Source: Segetibacter sp.
GTDB taxonomy: Bacteria > Bacteroidota > Bacteroidia > Chitinophagales > Chitinophagaceae
DNA: 52,466 bases
Direction: 5' to 3'
Assembly (NCBI RefSeq): GCF_025963695.1
Contig: NZ_JAOQAH010000086.1
Location: forward strand, 1-52,466
Shown: one piece after another, positions 1-9,536 of the stretch
Numbering within the stretch: the stretch's first letter is position 1
Layout of the letters: the number at the start of each line of letters is the position of its first letter
The notes under the pieces: model-generated
Database searches by the model: none
Told to the model about the DNA's origin: nothing
The model's input: the letters and a program-made list of their open reading frames with translations, nothing else
Made by a program: the position numbers and the translations under genes

Positions 1-35
1 TTTTAATGAAGTCTTAACAAAAAAACCAACCTACT

Positions 36-476
36 GTGGCGTACGAAAGCAACGAACAAAAAATTGAAAGTGTTTACAGCAAAAGAATCCGTGCGGGAAA
101 AAGAAGAACTTATTTTTTTGATGTAAGGGCTACCCGTAGCAATGATTATTTTTTAACCATTACAGAAAGCCGTAAAAGGTTTAACGACAATGGTTACGAC
201 AGGCATAAAATTTTTCTGTACAAAGAAGATTTTAATAAGTTTACCAAAGCATTAAATGAAGCTGTAGATTATGTGAAAACGGACCTAATGCCTGATTTTG
301 ATTTTGATGCTTTTAACCACGACAATTACGAAGAAAATGGGGGAGTAGTTGAAGCCACTGCTGTTGAAGTTGAAGAGGTGGCTATACCAACTATGCCAAC
401 TGAATTAAGCGAGGTAGTAGCATCTGTCTCCGTTCCATCTTCAAATCATAGTACTGAGGAAGTTGATAAATGGTAG
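36..476 (+). CDS. DUF3276 (PUR-like) nucleic-acid-binding protein
   Basis: 146-residue protein of the Bacteroidota DUF3276 family, which shares the PUR fold with eukaryotic Pur-alpha and is thought to bind single-stranded DNA or RNA. The conserved part is roughly residues 7-90: the basic segment SKRIRAGKRRTYFFDVRAT, then a strand-rich region and a helix around FNKFTKALNEAVDYV. The last 50 residues are acidic and low in complexity (runs of E, V, T) and look disordered. Translation begins at a GTG; an in-frame stop lies just upstream and no ATG is available. The gene converges with a lipoprotein gene and shares a bidirectional terminator with it. Family assignment is firm; the cellular role is not established from the sequence. 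Confidence 0.85.
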   Translation: MAYESNEQKIESVYSKRIRAGKRRTYFFDVRATRSNDYFLTITESRKRFNDNGYDRHKIFLYKEDFNKFTKALNEAVDYVKTDLMPDFDFDAFNHDNYEENGGVVEATAVEVEEVAIPTMPTELSEVVASVSVPSSNHSTEEVDKW

Positions 477-528
477 AACAGTTGGTAAGCATTTTTAACT
501 GATTAATCGTTTTTATACTAATAAAAAA

Positions 529-558
529 AAGCAGGCATTTTTCGATGCCTGCTTTTTT
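529..558. terminator. bidirectional rho-independent terminator
   Basis: A perfect 9-bp stem, AGCAGGCAT (530-538) with ATGCCTGCT (545-553), closes a 6-nt loop. It has an A-run on the left and a T-run on the right, so it can end transcription in both directions, between the DUF3276 gene and the convergent collagen-like lipoprotein gene. Confidence 0.9.
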
Positions 559-582
559 ATGTCCTTTATAAAAGATGCTTTT

Positions 583-1167
583 CTAGTCTGGTAAACGAAG
601 GTATTTTTTTACCTCATCGTAATTATCCCAGTTAATGCCACTAGCCAAACGGGCAGCCTTGCCTCCAGGAATTAGAATATAGCGATACTGTAAATAATTA
701 AAATTTCTTATTCTTCGTGAACTAAGGTTGGCGTTCGATATTAGCGAAATCTCCTGGTTAGTGAAATACGGGTTGGTTGTTACAAGGCCTCCAAAAAGAA
801 AAAGATCGAATAATGGAAGCGGTACGACATATTGGCTCCTGGTAGAGTCACTCCCTAGGTTACAGTACACTCTCATTTCCCCTCTGTTCAAGATAGAATC
901 TACCAGCTGTGGAGCTGGAATTGTAGCCTCATATCCAAGACTATCGGTACCAGCGAAAGTGACATTTAACCAGGCGGAATAAATTACATTAGCGGTACCT
1001 GGTGAACCGGGTGAACCTGGGACACCGGGTGCTCCCGCAGCACCTGTGGGACCAGCCGGACCAGCGGGGCCAGCTGCACCAGCAGGACCCTCTTTAGCAC
1101 ATGATGCGAATAATAACGCAATGGCTAAAAATAAAGAGCATTGGATAGTGAGGATTTTTTGTTTCAT
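583..1167 (-). CDS. collagen-like lipoprotein
   Basis: 194-residue lipoprotein. The signal peptide ends in the lipobox LFASC, so mature Cys22 would be lipidated and the protein anchored at the outer membrane or periplasmic face. It is followed by about 11 uninterrupted Gly-X-Y triplets (residues 28-58), a short collagen-like stalk, and then a globular domain of about 135 residues that I do not recognise. Proteins of this design are common in Chitinophagaceae and are presumed to be surface-exposed trimers. It lies downstream of the SusCD operon on the same strand but 158 bp away from it, so co-transcription is uncertain. No function can be assigned. Confidence 0.85.
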   Translation of the reverse strand: MKQKILTIQCSLFLAIALLFASCAKEGPAGAAGPAGPAGPTGAAGAPGVPGSPGSPGTANVIYSAWLNVTFAGTDSLGYEATIPAPQLVDSILNRGEMRVYCNLGSDSTRSQYVVPLPLFDLFLFGGLVTTNPYFTNQEISLISNANLSSRRIRNFNYLQYRYILIPGGKAARLASGINWDNYDEVKKYLRLPD

Positions 1168-1325
1168 GAGTGTTTTGACTTTTTAATTTTTGTTAAAGCT
1201 TTCTATTAATATTAGGGATTGTACAAGAACAATTTAGGTAAACTTTAGAATAAAAAATGCACTTCTAAGAATTCTTTCGGAATTAATAATACAGCTATAA
1301 AGGTGCTGCATAAAACGCTTAACTA

Positions 1326-2636
1326 TTATTTGCTGCTGTACCAGGAGATCCACGATTTGCCGTCTCTGGCACCCACCATATCATAACTTGATTCGCTTGT
1401 TTGGACTAAATAAAATCCAGCTGAATTGTAAAGTACCTGCCTCGAAGCTGCAGCTGCACCTGTTGTAGGGTAAGTGCCATATTCACCCAGTTCTCTAAAC
1501 AGTGCGCGTCCATCGGAAGTAAAGGTCGGTATCCTTGGCGCTGAACCATAATCAACGTTAAGAGAATTGGTTGCCTCGTCTAAAAAAACAGGCGCAAAAA
1601 GATCGTTAGTAGTTCCATACTTTGGGTAATAGATTAAAAAGAAATAGGGAAGGTTACCGCTACTTACCAACTTGTTGACCCCAAACGCGTCTTCGACTCC
1701 ATTTGCATGAAAGCCGTTAAAGGAATACCAATAGTCGTCGCTAACCGCGGCGTAATTCCACCAACGGAAAGGAGCGTTAAGATCGACTTTTAGAGGCACC
1801 ATAACTTCTGTAATGGTTGCTGCTGCATTATTAACTGTAGCATCGATAACCTGGGTACTTGTCGAAAAGCTTAGATTAGTAATTTGTGATATTCTTAGAT
1901 TTCCTACCGTAATCGGTTTGGTAAAACCAATACCTCCTAACACTAAAAAGTAATCCGTCATTCGTGAAGAGTCTAAAAGATTTCCGTTAACATCGGTCCA
2001 TTTTATGGTTCGTGTGGCTGGGTCAAAATTAAAATCTACTGAAGCTGATCCTATTGTTAACCTTTTATAGTATGTCTGAATTTTATTTATTAATAATCCA
2101 TTTGCTAATTGTCCACTTGTAAAAGCAGCAGCCTCCGCTTGTGTTGCTTTTACCAATACAGCCTTACTTCCATTAAACCTTCCAACCAGATTGATTGTGT
2201 CTGCAGAACTTGAGTCGAAATAATATTCAAAATCAGATTGTAAGCCTGCGCCTACCGGCCCTCCGTTCACGTTGGGATTTGGATCGGCAAGAACATGCAG
2301 ATAAGAGTAGGTGTCAAACAAAAGACTAGGTTGCTGGATAGCTTTGAGGCGATAACTGCTTTCTTTAATATTAACGGCAGAAGCTGAGTCAAAGCTTGAT
2401 AGCATCTGCACGCGGTTGGAGTTATTGAATTTAAAATAGAAAGTGTAAATACCTCCTCCTTTTGGATATATTAAACCCTTCCAGCCATTGGTCGCACCTG
2501 CTAGTTGGGTTTGGTATGCATTGAGGGCATCATTGAGCCTCTCGTCAGGCGGCTTACTAAAAATACTTTCATCATCCTTTTTGCAGGAAGAAAATAAAGT
2601 AACTGCGGAAACAATTATTATAAGTAGTTTTTTCAT
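1326..2636 (-). CDS. DUF4302 lipoprotein of the SusCD operon
   Basis: 436-residue protein with an N-terminal lipoprotein signal (lipobox LFSSC, lipidated Cys near residue 18) followed by a DUF4302-type region that fills the remaining length. It has the early pattern NGWKGLIYP and a Phe/Tyr-rich, beta-strand-like sequence throughout. DUF4302 proteins occur almost only in Bacteroidota, downstream of SusC/SusD pairs with a zinc-metallohydrolase lipoprotein, as seen here; they are presumed to be surface substrate-binding or accessory proteins. The gene is 21 bp from the metallohydrolase gene and probably shares its transcript. No catalytic motif is visible. The family assignment is from pattern recognition; the substrate is unknown. 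Confidence 0.78.
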   Translation of the reverse strand: MKKLLIIIVSAVTLFSSCKKDDESIFSKPPDERLNDALNAYQTQLAGATNGWKGLIYPKGGGIYTFYFKFNNSNRVQMLSSFDSASAVNIKESSYRLKAIQQPSLLFDTYSYLHVLADPNPNVNGGPVGAGLQSDFEYYFDSSSADTINLVGRFNGSKAVLVKATQAEAAAFTSGQLANGLLINKIQTYYKRLTIGSASVDFNFDPATRTIKWTDVNGNLLDSSRMTDYFLVLGGIGFTKPITVGNLRISQITNLSFSTSTQVIDATVNNAAATITEVMVPLKVDLNAPFRWWNYAAVSDDYWYSFNGFHANGVEDAFGVNKLVSSGNLPYFFLIYYPKYGTTNDLFAPVFLDEATNSLNVDYGSAPRIPTFTSDGRALFRELGEYGTYPTTGAAAASRQVLYNSAGFYLVQTSESSYDMVGARDGKSWISWYSSK

Positions 2637-2657
2637 TTATTATTTAACCGGTTTTGA

Positions 2658-3575
2658 TCAAAATAGAAGCGCATTAATTTCAGCTTTCGTTCTTAATTGC
2701 AGACTGTAAAAATTTATATTCCATGCCTGTTTGAAGTAGTTGATGACAACGGCTTCCTTTTGTCTTAATCTTGCTTTGGCTTTTTCTGCGGTAGTACCAT
2801 TGGCTGTAGTACCTGTATAGTTGATAGAGTTAACGAGATCATCGAACCATGGTTTGCCGTTTACTAACATCAATGAAACCATTTCGGCCCAATCTTCTTC
2901 TTTACTGGATTGTGCGTAAGGAGTTATGAAACCGTCGTAGAGAGCGTCACGATCAGAAATGTTTAACCAATCAGATGTGTAAGAACTTGCGCTGGATGCG
3001 CTAAAATCTATAGGAACTTTGATGCTCTGGTCAAGTATGTGGGCATATTCATGGTGTATTACGTGAAACATTCTTAATACAACCCCATTGTCAGCAACTG
3101 AGTAGCCGGGCATACCTTTAATGCGAAAGTTATTGATGTTGCTGAGCACTACTTTTCGCCCCCCTTCTGCAAAACCTTCGACTATTGCCCCTCTTATATA
3201 AATGGGGCTACCAACCAAAATCATAAATTTTGGGCTGATCCTTTTAAAGAAAAGGTCGCCGCCTTCAGCTACATATGTATTTATCCATACCTTCTTTATT
3301 GCCCTCATTACCGGGATAATTTGTTCTTCTTTCGGAGGAACAAGGGTTTTGTCAAGAAAATTGTTTATCTCAAACTGGTCCCACTTATACTTAACCGAGA
3401 TGTTATATGGAACGGTAAGGGTATCAAGAATATATTTATCTATTTGACCGCTAACCCAGCTATCACCGCCAAGTCCAGGAATATTATCGACACTGCCTGG
3501 TGCAGCTTCTTTCTTACAGGAAGAGGCAAGAATGGCTAATGAAAATAAGAAAAAAGCAACTTTTATAATCTTCAT
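2658..3575 (-). CDS. SusCD-associated zinc metallohydrolase lipoprotein
   Basis: 305-residue lipoprotein (lipobox LASSC, lipidated Cys20) belonging to the substrate-import-associated zinc metallohydrolase family found beside SusC/SusD genes. The zincin signature HHEYAH puts the HExxH motif at residues 175-179, and Glu231 in WAEMVS is a plausible third zinc ligand. Such proteins are expected to sit on the cell surface and cleave or modify the substrate before import, most likely a peptide. It lies 19 bp downstream of susD and 21 bp upstream of the DUF4302 gene, so all are probably co-transcribed. Peptidase activity is inferred from the motif; the substrate cannot be read from the sequence. Confidence 0.88.
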   Translation of the reverse strand: MKIIKVAFFLFSLAILASSCKKEAAPGSVDNIPGLGGDSWVSGQIDKYILDTLTVPYNISVKYKWDQFEINNFLDKTLVPPKEEQIIPVMRAIKKVWINTYVAEGGDLFFKRISPKFMILVGSPIYIRGAIVEGFAEGGRKVVLSNINNFRIKGMPGYSVADNGVVLRMFHVIHHEYAHILDQSIKVPIDFSASSASSYTSDWLNISDRDALYDGFITPYAQSSKEEDWAEMVSLMLVNGKPWFDDLVNSINYTGTTANGTTAEKAKARLRQKEAVVINYFKQAWNINFYSLQLRTKAEINALLF

Positions 3576-3594
3576 AATAATTGTGTTTATAAAC

Positions 3595-5049
3595 TTACCG
3601 GGGATTAGGTGCTAAACCTGCAAGTGTTGTTGATTGCGGAAGTTGTAACACCCTACGGGGATCATCGCGGGTAAGTGTGATAACTTGTCCTTCTCTGGTG
3701 GGATGAACGACAGGTATTTTATATCTTAAAATGTCGAACCAACGCATTCCTTCGTGAACGAATTCCGCTCTTTTGTAATATAAAATGGCTGCAATTAAGC
3801 CGGCTCTGATATCATTCGCTCCAAAAGCAGATCTTATTCTTGACTCTGTAATGTTATTAGAAGCCGAATAATTGTTTATACGGGTGCTGGCATAAGCATT
3901 CAAATTAGCTAAAGCTCCGGCTACATTTCCAGTAGAGGCATAGGCCTCTGCCTGGTTAAACAATACTTCCTCTGCTGTAAAAAGTGGAACCATTACATAT
4001 GGATCTCCAATGTTTGCATTAACCGAAACCTTTACAAAATATTCATCAATTTTAGGTACCAGGGAATGTGTGCCTTCGTAGGCAGAATATAACTTATAAG
4101 CAAAAGTGCCACCGGTTAAAGGATCAGGTCTTGGAAAAATCTGGCTTTGTTTTTCCTCACTAACACCGTAGCGCACATTGTAGTAATTGCGAGACCATAA
4201 TGATTGGGTCTCCACTAAGAGCAGGTTAGCAGGCTCTGTTGATTTAGCGTAAATTTTAAAAAGTTCAGTTACATCTGTAATGTTTTGATAAGAGCTATTC
4301 CAACCCCTTAAATAAGGCAGGTAGTTATTACCCGGAATAGACAGATTAGCATACTGAATAGTTTTGTTATAATCCTTCTTAAACAAGTAAAATCTTGTGG
4401 CAAAAGCATTGGCAGCAGAACGGTTAAAATGATACTTTGGAACATTGTAGGCTTTATCTTCTATTAATGGAAGACCTTCTAGGATGTCTTTTTCAACCAT
4501 ATCGTACACATATTGTACTGTCTTTCTTTCATATTGTTTGATGACTACGGTTTCTGGCTCCGTTACATAAGGGATACCGGGGTCAGAGGAAGCTGTTGCT
4601 ACATCATAAAACTTAGAAAAGAAATTTACAAGCATAAAATGTGCATATGCTCTTGCAAGTAAAGCCTCGCCTTTTTGGTTTCTAAATGTATTAGGATCGG
4701 GAGCTTTATTAATTGTTTCCAACGCTAAGTTTGCTGCTGCTATTGCGCTGTAACAGGCGTACCAGTAGCCTTCAGGAGAATCCTGTTGATTTTCTTTCGT
4801 ATCAATGTAGAAATAGAGATCGTGAATGGTGTTGTCGGTTTGACCATTGCCTATATCAGTAACATTGTCAGACATGGTTTCTGCAATAGGCTGGTAATTG
4901 AACTGCGGATAGGCTGTTCCCAGCAATTGAGAAACCTTTTCGGGGCTATTTAACTTTGCCCTGTTGTCTGGTTCTTTATCCAGGTATTTATTGCACGCGG
5001 ACAAAGTCAGTACAACTAAACAGGAAATATATAAAAAAATGTTTTTCAT
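3595..5049 (-). CDS. RagB/SusD-family outer-membrane nutrient-binding lipoprotein
   Basis: 484-residue SusD homologue. The signal peptide ends in the lipobox TLSAC, followed by the usual SusD start NKYLDKEPD. Four TPR-like helical hairpins are expected (for example the region around residues 120-150, AYAHFMLVNFF), and the C-terminal RagB/SusD domain has the typical ending ALLNL/YYKRAEFVHEGMRWFDILRYK. SusD proteins form the lid of the SusC channel and bind the ligand at the cell surface. The gene starts 9 bp after susC ends. The ligand specificity is not apparent; the lack of carbohydrate-active enzymes nearby argues against a polysaccharide. Confidence 0.95.
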   Translation of the reverse strand: MKNIFLYISCLVVLTLSACNKYLDKEPDNRAKLNSPEKVSQLLGTAYPQFNYQPIAETMSDNVTDIGNGQTDNTIHDLYFYIDTKENQQDSPEGYWYACYSAIAAANLALETINKAPDPNTFRNQKGEALLARAYAHFMLVNFFSKFYDVATASSDPGIPYVTEPETVVIKQYERKTVQYVYDMVEKDILEGLPLIEDKAYNVPKYHFNRSAANAFATRFYLFKKDYNKTIQYANLSIPGNNYLPYLRGWNSSYQNITDVTELFKIYAKSTEPANLLLVETQSLWSRNYYNVRYGVSEEKQSQIFPRPDPLTGGTFAYKLYSAYEGTHSLVPKIDEYFVKVSVNANIGDPYVMVPLFTAEEVLFNQAEAYASTGNVAGALANLNAYASTRINNYSASNNITESRIRSAFGANDIRAGLIAAILYYKRAEFVHEGMRWFDILRYKIPVVHPTREGQVITLTRDDPRRVLQLPQSTTLAGLAPNPR

Positions 5050-5058
5050 GCTACTAGT

Positions 5059-8000
5059 TTAAAGACCAACTTTTAGTGAAAGTGTAAATTGCTTTTGAAT
5101 CGGTTGGGCAACTCCCCCTGAATTAAAAAATTCCGGATCCTGTCCTTTCAATGTAGGATCAGAATAGATCAGCCATGGGTTTGCAGCCACGGCCGTAACC
5201 GCGAGCGATTTAAAGCCTATTCTATCCAGGGTTTTCTTAGTTACATTATAAGTGAGAGATACTGTCTTTAATCTCACAAAACCTCCGTCAGCTATTCTTA
5301 CTGTAGAATAATTATAGTTGTTGTAAGGGTATCCGCCGCTTCCACCTAACACATACCGTTGAAAAGCATCTACAATAGAGGGTACGTTTGTTAGTTTTTC
5401 ATCTCCAGGCATCACCCACCTGTCGTTAAATTCTTTAGGCATGGCGTCAAAGTCGGTATATGCTGTTCTGAAGGACGGATAAAGTCTTATTTTATTTCCA
5501 GCCTGGTAGGTAACAAATACATTGAGTGAAAAAGCTTTGTAGTTAAAAGTGTTAGATAGACCTCCTGTTAAGGTTGGATCGACAGGTCCGGCATAAACAA
5601 GATTTGAGGTGTTTTGATCCTGCAAGTAAACATTTGAACTAACCTCGCCTTTTTCGTTTACAAATTGGGGCACACCGGTAATATGGTCCAGGCCTTTAAA
5701 ATTAATTGAAAACAAACTGTTAACGGGGTACCCCTGGGTGTTGCCGCCTTCCGCTTTAACAAGGTCAAAAATTAGCGGTATATTTTTTACGTTTGTTATC
5801 TTGGTTTCATTGTAGCCTATTGTAAAGTTGGTTCGCCAACCCCAATTCTTTTTACGAATAATACTTCCTCCGATTAATGCTTCGGCACCTCTTGAAGTCA
5901 TATCTGCATAGTTAGCTGCTTTAAGTGCTTCACCGCCAATACCAGCTGTTTTAATAATGCTGATGAGATCAAAACTATTTCTCTGATAAATATCAAAACT
6001 GAAGTTAAGCCTGCCTTTAAATAGTCCCCCATCCAGGCCTATATTGGTTTGGTAGTTTTTTTCCCAGGTAAGATCAGCGTTTTCAAGATTTGCGAGCCTT
6101 ATAACTGATTCTCTTTCTGTCGGAAATGTTCTGTTAGTAGTAAGGCTTCTTAAAACTGTGTTTGAATTTGTTGCCGGCCCAAGACTGGCAGTCAGACCAT
6201 AACTACCTCTCAGTTTAAGGAAGTCTATCGCAGTAAGGGTTTCCATAAATTCTTCCTCTTCAATATTCCATGCACCTCCAAAACTCCATGTTGGCAGCCA
6301 GCGAGCTTTCGGGGAAGAACCTAACCTGTTGGAACCATCATACCTGACAGTACCATAGAAATTATATCTCTTATTAAAAGTGTACTGAGAGTTGAGATAA
6401 AAGGCGGCAAAGCGGTCGTACTCTTTACTCATTCCATAATAAGGAAAACTACTTTCTATAGTTTGTTTTAGAAGGCGATAGTCAACGAATGGTATGCCGC
6501 CGTTTTCGTATTGATATCCATAACCGGTATTAGAGAAATTTTGTCGGTCGGCATATTTAATCTGCTGGCCAACAAGAATGTTTACATTATGCTTGTCATT
6601 AAAAGTATTGGTATAATTCAAACTATTCCTAACATCAAAATTTAATAACTGGTCTTCCGTCCGATTATAAAATCCGCCGTAAGGCAATACAACAACGGGA
6701 GGAGCAGATGGATTGTCAGGGTCTGTATATAAAAACTTGTTAGCTGCAGCAATGGTTGCATTTCCGTTCGCCCTGTAGGCCTGCGCCATGTTGGCGTTTT
6801 CGGTAATCTGATGTTCACGTGAAGATTTTACATAGCGAAGTGCACCAATAAACTCGTAACGAAGGTGCTGGTTGAATTTATACCCCAATTCGCCTTGCAA
6901 CTTTAAGTCTATCACATTTATATCAAGGTAATTATTCTTTAACTCGTTAACGATGTTAAACGGAGCAAAATTTCTCCTGAAATATTCCTCATTACCTCTT
7001 TCGTCAAATGCAGTCATTGTTCTGCTCGTATTAAGCCCATAGCTAAAAGGGTTGATATCGAAGTCTCTATCAAACTGTCCGGAAACAGGGTTGCTTACCC
7101 GGCCTAATGCCCCGGGTGCTCTTTGTTGACGTACAGAACCTACAGTCATAAAACCTGTAGATAATCTGTCAGAAAAGTTATAATTATTACGGAAGTTTAA
7201 CGTGTATCTTTTTACTTTATCAGCAATAGTCCAACCATTGTCATTATAAAAGCTTGTTGAAAAAAAGCTTTGCGACCTGTCTGTACCGGATGAAATACTA
7301 AGCGAATGCTCCTGGGTTAAAGAATTCTTGAACAAAACGTCAAACCAGTCAGTGTTGGCTGTTGCATACTTTTTAAGAAAGGCTGATTTGGCTTCTGTAG
7401 TATTTGCCAATAGAAAAACGCCATAAGCATCAGGAGTATTAATCAGATCAAACATTTTTCCATAAACTCCATAATCTGCCCTGCTAAGAATGTCAGGTTG
7501 CAAAATTCCTTTGCGTTCCAACTCACCCAACACAGACATTTGTTGTGCGGAATTCATGATGTTATAGTTACTGTACCGGGGTTTAAGTTGAGTACTGTAG
7601 TTGCCGGTGTAATTAACAGTAGGCTTGCCAGCACGACCTTTTTTAGTAGTAATTACCACAACCCCGTTCATTGCTCTTGCACCGTACAGGGCAGTGGCAG
7701 CGGCGTCTTTTAAAATATCAAAAGTTTCTATATCGTTTGCGTTAATGCCAGCAACGGACGAACCTAATAAAGTTGTAGGATCACCACTCGACAATTGTTC
7801 ATTAGATATATTGACAATGTCTTCTAATACAACTCCATCCACCACCCATAAAGGTTTGTTTTCTCCATTGATAGATGTCGCACCTCGCACCCGTACTTTA
7901 GGAGCACTGCCAAAAGTGCTTGAAACATTTTGAACAGATACACCAGCTGCCCGCCCTTCAAGCATACGGCTCACATCTATAACACCTTCAATTTTTACAT

Positions 8001-8439
8001 CTTCGGCTTTTAATGTAACGGCAGATCCTGTGAATCGTTTTTTGTCAATTCTTTGAAACCCGGTTACAACAACGTCCTGCAACATACCCAGGTCTGGTTT
8101 CATACTAATGTTAATTGATCTTTGTCCTGATGCAAGTCTTACTTCCTGTGTTGCCAGGCCAACAAAACTGACTACCAGCGTAGCTCTTTCAGTAACCCCA
8201 TTTAATTGAAACTCACCAGCTGCATTTGAACTCGTGCCATTTTTAGTTCCTTTCTCTACAATAGAAACTCCTTGTATCGGCATATCGAGTGAGTCTGTAA
8301 TCTTTCCCCTTACCGTATTACTTTGAGCGCTTAATGTCATCCCAATTGAGATAAGTAAAAATGTCAAACTAACAACAGGTAGTAGCTTTTTAACGATTAG
8401 TACATAGTTGTTGGAAAATGCGAACGCATTTTTTGTCAT
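5059..8439 (-). CDS. SusC/RagA-family TonB-linked outer-membrane transporter
   Basis: 1126-residue TonB-dependent transporter. A signal peptide (about residues 1-39, cleaved after LSAQ) is followed by a carboxypeptidase-regulatory-like beta-sandwich (about 43-118), the plug domain (about 130-265, with the RagA signature near MLEGRAAGVSVQN and a TTKKGRAGKP stretch at its end) and a long beta-barrel ending in an aromatic-rich strand. There is no N-terminal STN domain, so anti-sigma-factor signalling through this receptor is unlikely. It imports a ligand across the outer membrane together with the SusD lid encoded 9 bp downstream. It is the first gene of the minus-strand operon. Confidence 0.96.
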   Translation of the reverse strand: MTKNAFAFSNNYVLIVKKLLPVVSLTFLLISIGMTLSAQSNTVRGKITDSLDMPIQGVSIVEKGTKNGTSSNAAGEFQLNGVTERATLVVSFVGLATQEVRLASGQRSINISMKPDLGMLQDVVVTGFQRIDKKRFTGSAVTLKAEDVKIEGVIDVSRMLEGRAAGVSVQNVSSTFGSAPKVRVRGATSINGENKPLWVVDGVVLEDIVNISNEQLSSGDPTTLLGSSVAGINANDIETFDILKDAAATALYGARAMNGVVVITTKKGRAGKPTVNYTGNYSTQLKPRYSNYNIMNSAQQMSVLGELERKGILQPDILSRADYGVYGKMFDLINTPDAYGVFLLANTTEAKSAFLKKYATANTDWFDVLFKNSLTQEHSLSISSGTDRSQSFFSTSFYNDNGWTIADKVKRYTLNFRNNYNFSDRLSTGFMTVGSVRQQRAPGALGRVSNPVSGQFDRDFDINPFSYGLNTSRTMTAFDERGNEEYFRRNFAPFNIVNELKNNYLDINVIDLKLQGELGYKFNQHLRYEFIGALRYVKSSREHQITENANMAQAYRANGNATIAAANKFLYTDPDNPSAPPVVVLPYGGFYNRTEDQLLNFDVRNSLNYTNTFNDKHNVNILVGQQIKYADRQNFSNTGYGYQYENGGIPFVDYRLLKQTIESSFPYYGMSKEYDRFAAFYLNSQYTFNKRYNFYGTVRYDGSNRLGSSPKARWLPTWSFGGAWNIEEEEFMETLTAIDFLKLRGSYGLTASLGPATNSNTVLRSLTTNRTFPTERESVIRLANLENADLTWEKNYQTNIGLDGGLFKGRLNFSFDIYQRNSFDLISIIKTAGIGGEALKAANYADMTSRGAEALIGGSIIRKKNWGWRTNFTIGYNETKITNVKNIPLIFDLVKAEGGNTQGYPVNSLFSINFKGLDHITGVPQFVNEKGEVSSNVYLQDQNTSNLVYAGPVDPTLTGGLSNTFNYKAFSLNVFVTYQAGNKIRLYPSFRTAYTDFDAMPKEFNDRWVMPGDEKLTNVPSIVDAFQRYVLGGSGGYPYNNYNYSTVRIADGGFVRLKTVSLTYNVTKKTLDRIGFKSLAVTAVAANPWLIYSDPTLKGQDPEFFNSGGVAQPIQKQFTLSLKVGL

Positions 8440-8903
8440 AATCTTTTTATTTGTTTCTTTCTTATTGTTTGTATAAGTCTTGTTTAAAATGCCCCTTATG
8501 CTGTATTATTAGTAAAAGGGCTAAGGCTATCAAGAGAGATGGAGAAACGATATTCCACCGTTCTATAATACTATTTTTTTCCGAAAATATGTCAAAATGA
8601 GAAATGGCCTCCTTTAAAATATTCTTTTAATTGTCAAAAGCGGTCAATAAATGTTTGAATACTGTAATAAGTGCCAACCGCAGTTATTAACTTAATTGAT
8701 ATAACTAAATTTTTACAATTGAAACTCCTGAATTTCGATCTTTTCCTTTTAAAACTCCCGCAGAAATAAAAGACATTATAATAGGAAAAGATGAGCACAC
8801 AATATGCTGCTTCTACCTTGTTAATTTGATAATGCTAGGATGTAATGCAACAATTCTTCGTTGAACTATTCATCGTAAAATTTATCTTTGCAAAAACCGA
8901 TTT
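8440..8903. other. divergent intergenic region susC / yajQ
   Basis: This 464-bp AT-rich gap separates the divergent susC and yajQ genes. It holds the yajQ promoter near its right end. I see no convincing consensus promoter for susC, no copy of the dispersed repeat, and no open frame that looks coding. Confidence 0.6.
8861..8890 (+). promoter_or_regulatory. Bacteroidota-type promoter of yajQ
   Basis: TTG at 8861-8863 and TATCTTTG at 8883-8890, separated by 19 nt, match the Bacteroidota sigma-ABfr consensus (TTG, 17-23 nt, TAnnTTTG). The start codon follows 13 nt after the -7 box, giving a very short leader. Confidence 0.75.
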
Positions 8904-9395
8904 ATGCCATCATTCGACATTACCAGCAAAGTTGATTTGCAGACATTAGATAATGCTATTAATACCGTAAAGAAAGAAATTGAGAATCGCTTCGATTTTA
9001 AGGGGAGCCCGGTTAAAATAGAATTAAATAAAAAAGATTACAAGATTGACCTTGAAGCTGAGAGTGAAATGAAACTGACTCAGATAACAGATGTAATTCT
9101 TAGCCGAAGCATGAAACAGGGCATTTCTCCAGAAGCTTTTGATTTTAGCAACGAACATTCCCCTAGTGGAAAGGTGGTAAGAAAAGAGGTTCCGGTAAGA
9201 AATGGAATTAAACAGGAAGATGCAAAAAAGATCGTGAAAGCTATAAAAGACAGCGGATTGAAAGTACAGTCACAAATAATGGATGATGTTATAAGGGTTA
9301 CAGCAAAAAAGATCGACGAGCTGCAGGATGTAATCTCTCTGTGCAAAAACAGTAATTTTGGAATTGCGCTTCAGTACGTAAACATGAAATCTTAA
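8904..9395 (+). CDS. yajQ: YajQ-family nucleotide-binding protein
   Basis: 163-residue protein of the YajQ (UPF0234) family, the usual length. It begins with the family signature MPSFDITSKVD and carries a characteristic NRFDFKGS segment near residues 27-34. Two ferredoxin-like domains with swapped strands are expected; members bind nucleic acid or cyclic di-GMP and are cytosolic. In Xanthomonas a homologue acts as a cyclic di-GMP-responsive co-regulator, but that role cannot be assumed here. The gene has its own promoter and is followed by the L31 gene after about 140 bp. Confidence 0.95.
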   Translation: MPSFDITSKVDLQTLDNAINTVKKEIENRFDFKGSPVKIELNKKDYKIDLEAESEMKLTQITDVILSRSMKQGISPEAFDFSNEHSPSGKVVRKEVPVRNGIKQEDAKKIVKAIKDSGLKVQSQIMDDVIRVTAKKIDELQDVISLCKNSNFGIALQYVNMKS

Positions 9396-9431
9396 AGAAC
9401 CGTAAAATGTTTGTCTTACTTCTAATTTCTT

Positions 9432-9462
9432 TTGGAGGAGAAGTAGTAAACACATAATTTTG
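9432..9462 (+). promoter_or_regulatory. Bacteroidota-type promoter of the L31 gene
   Basis: TTG at 9432-9434 and TAATTTTG at 9455-9462 are separated by 20 nt, in agreement with the TTG / TAnnTTTG consensus. The leader to the L31 start codon is about 70 nt. Confidence 0.65.
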
Positions 9463-9536
9463 CACGTCGAAATTAAGAAATGCAGCCGCTATAAACCCAG
9501 CGAAAAACAACGGCTTTTAAATATCAATACATTATT

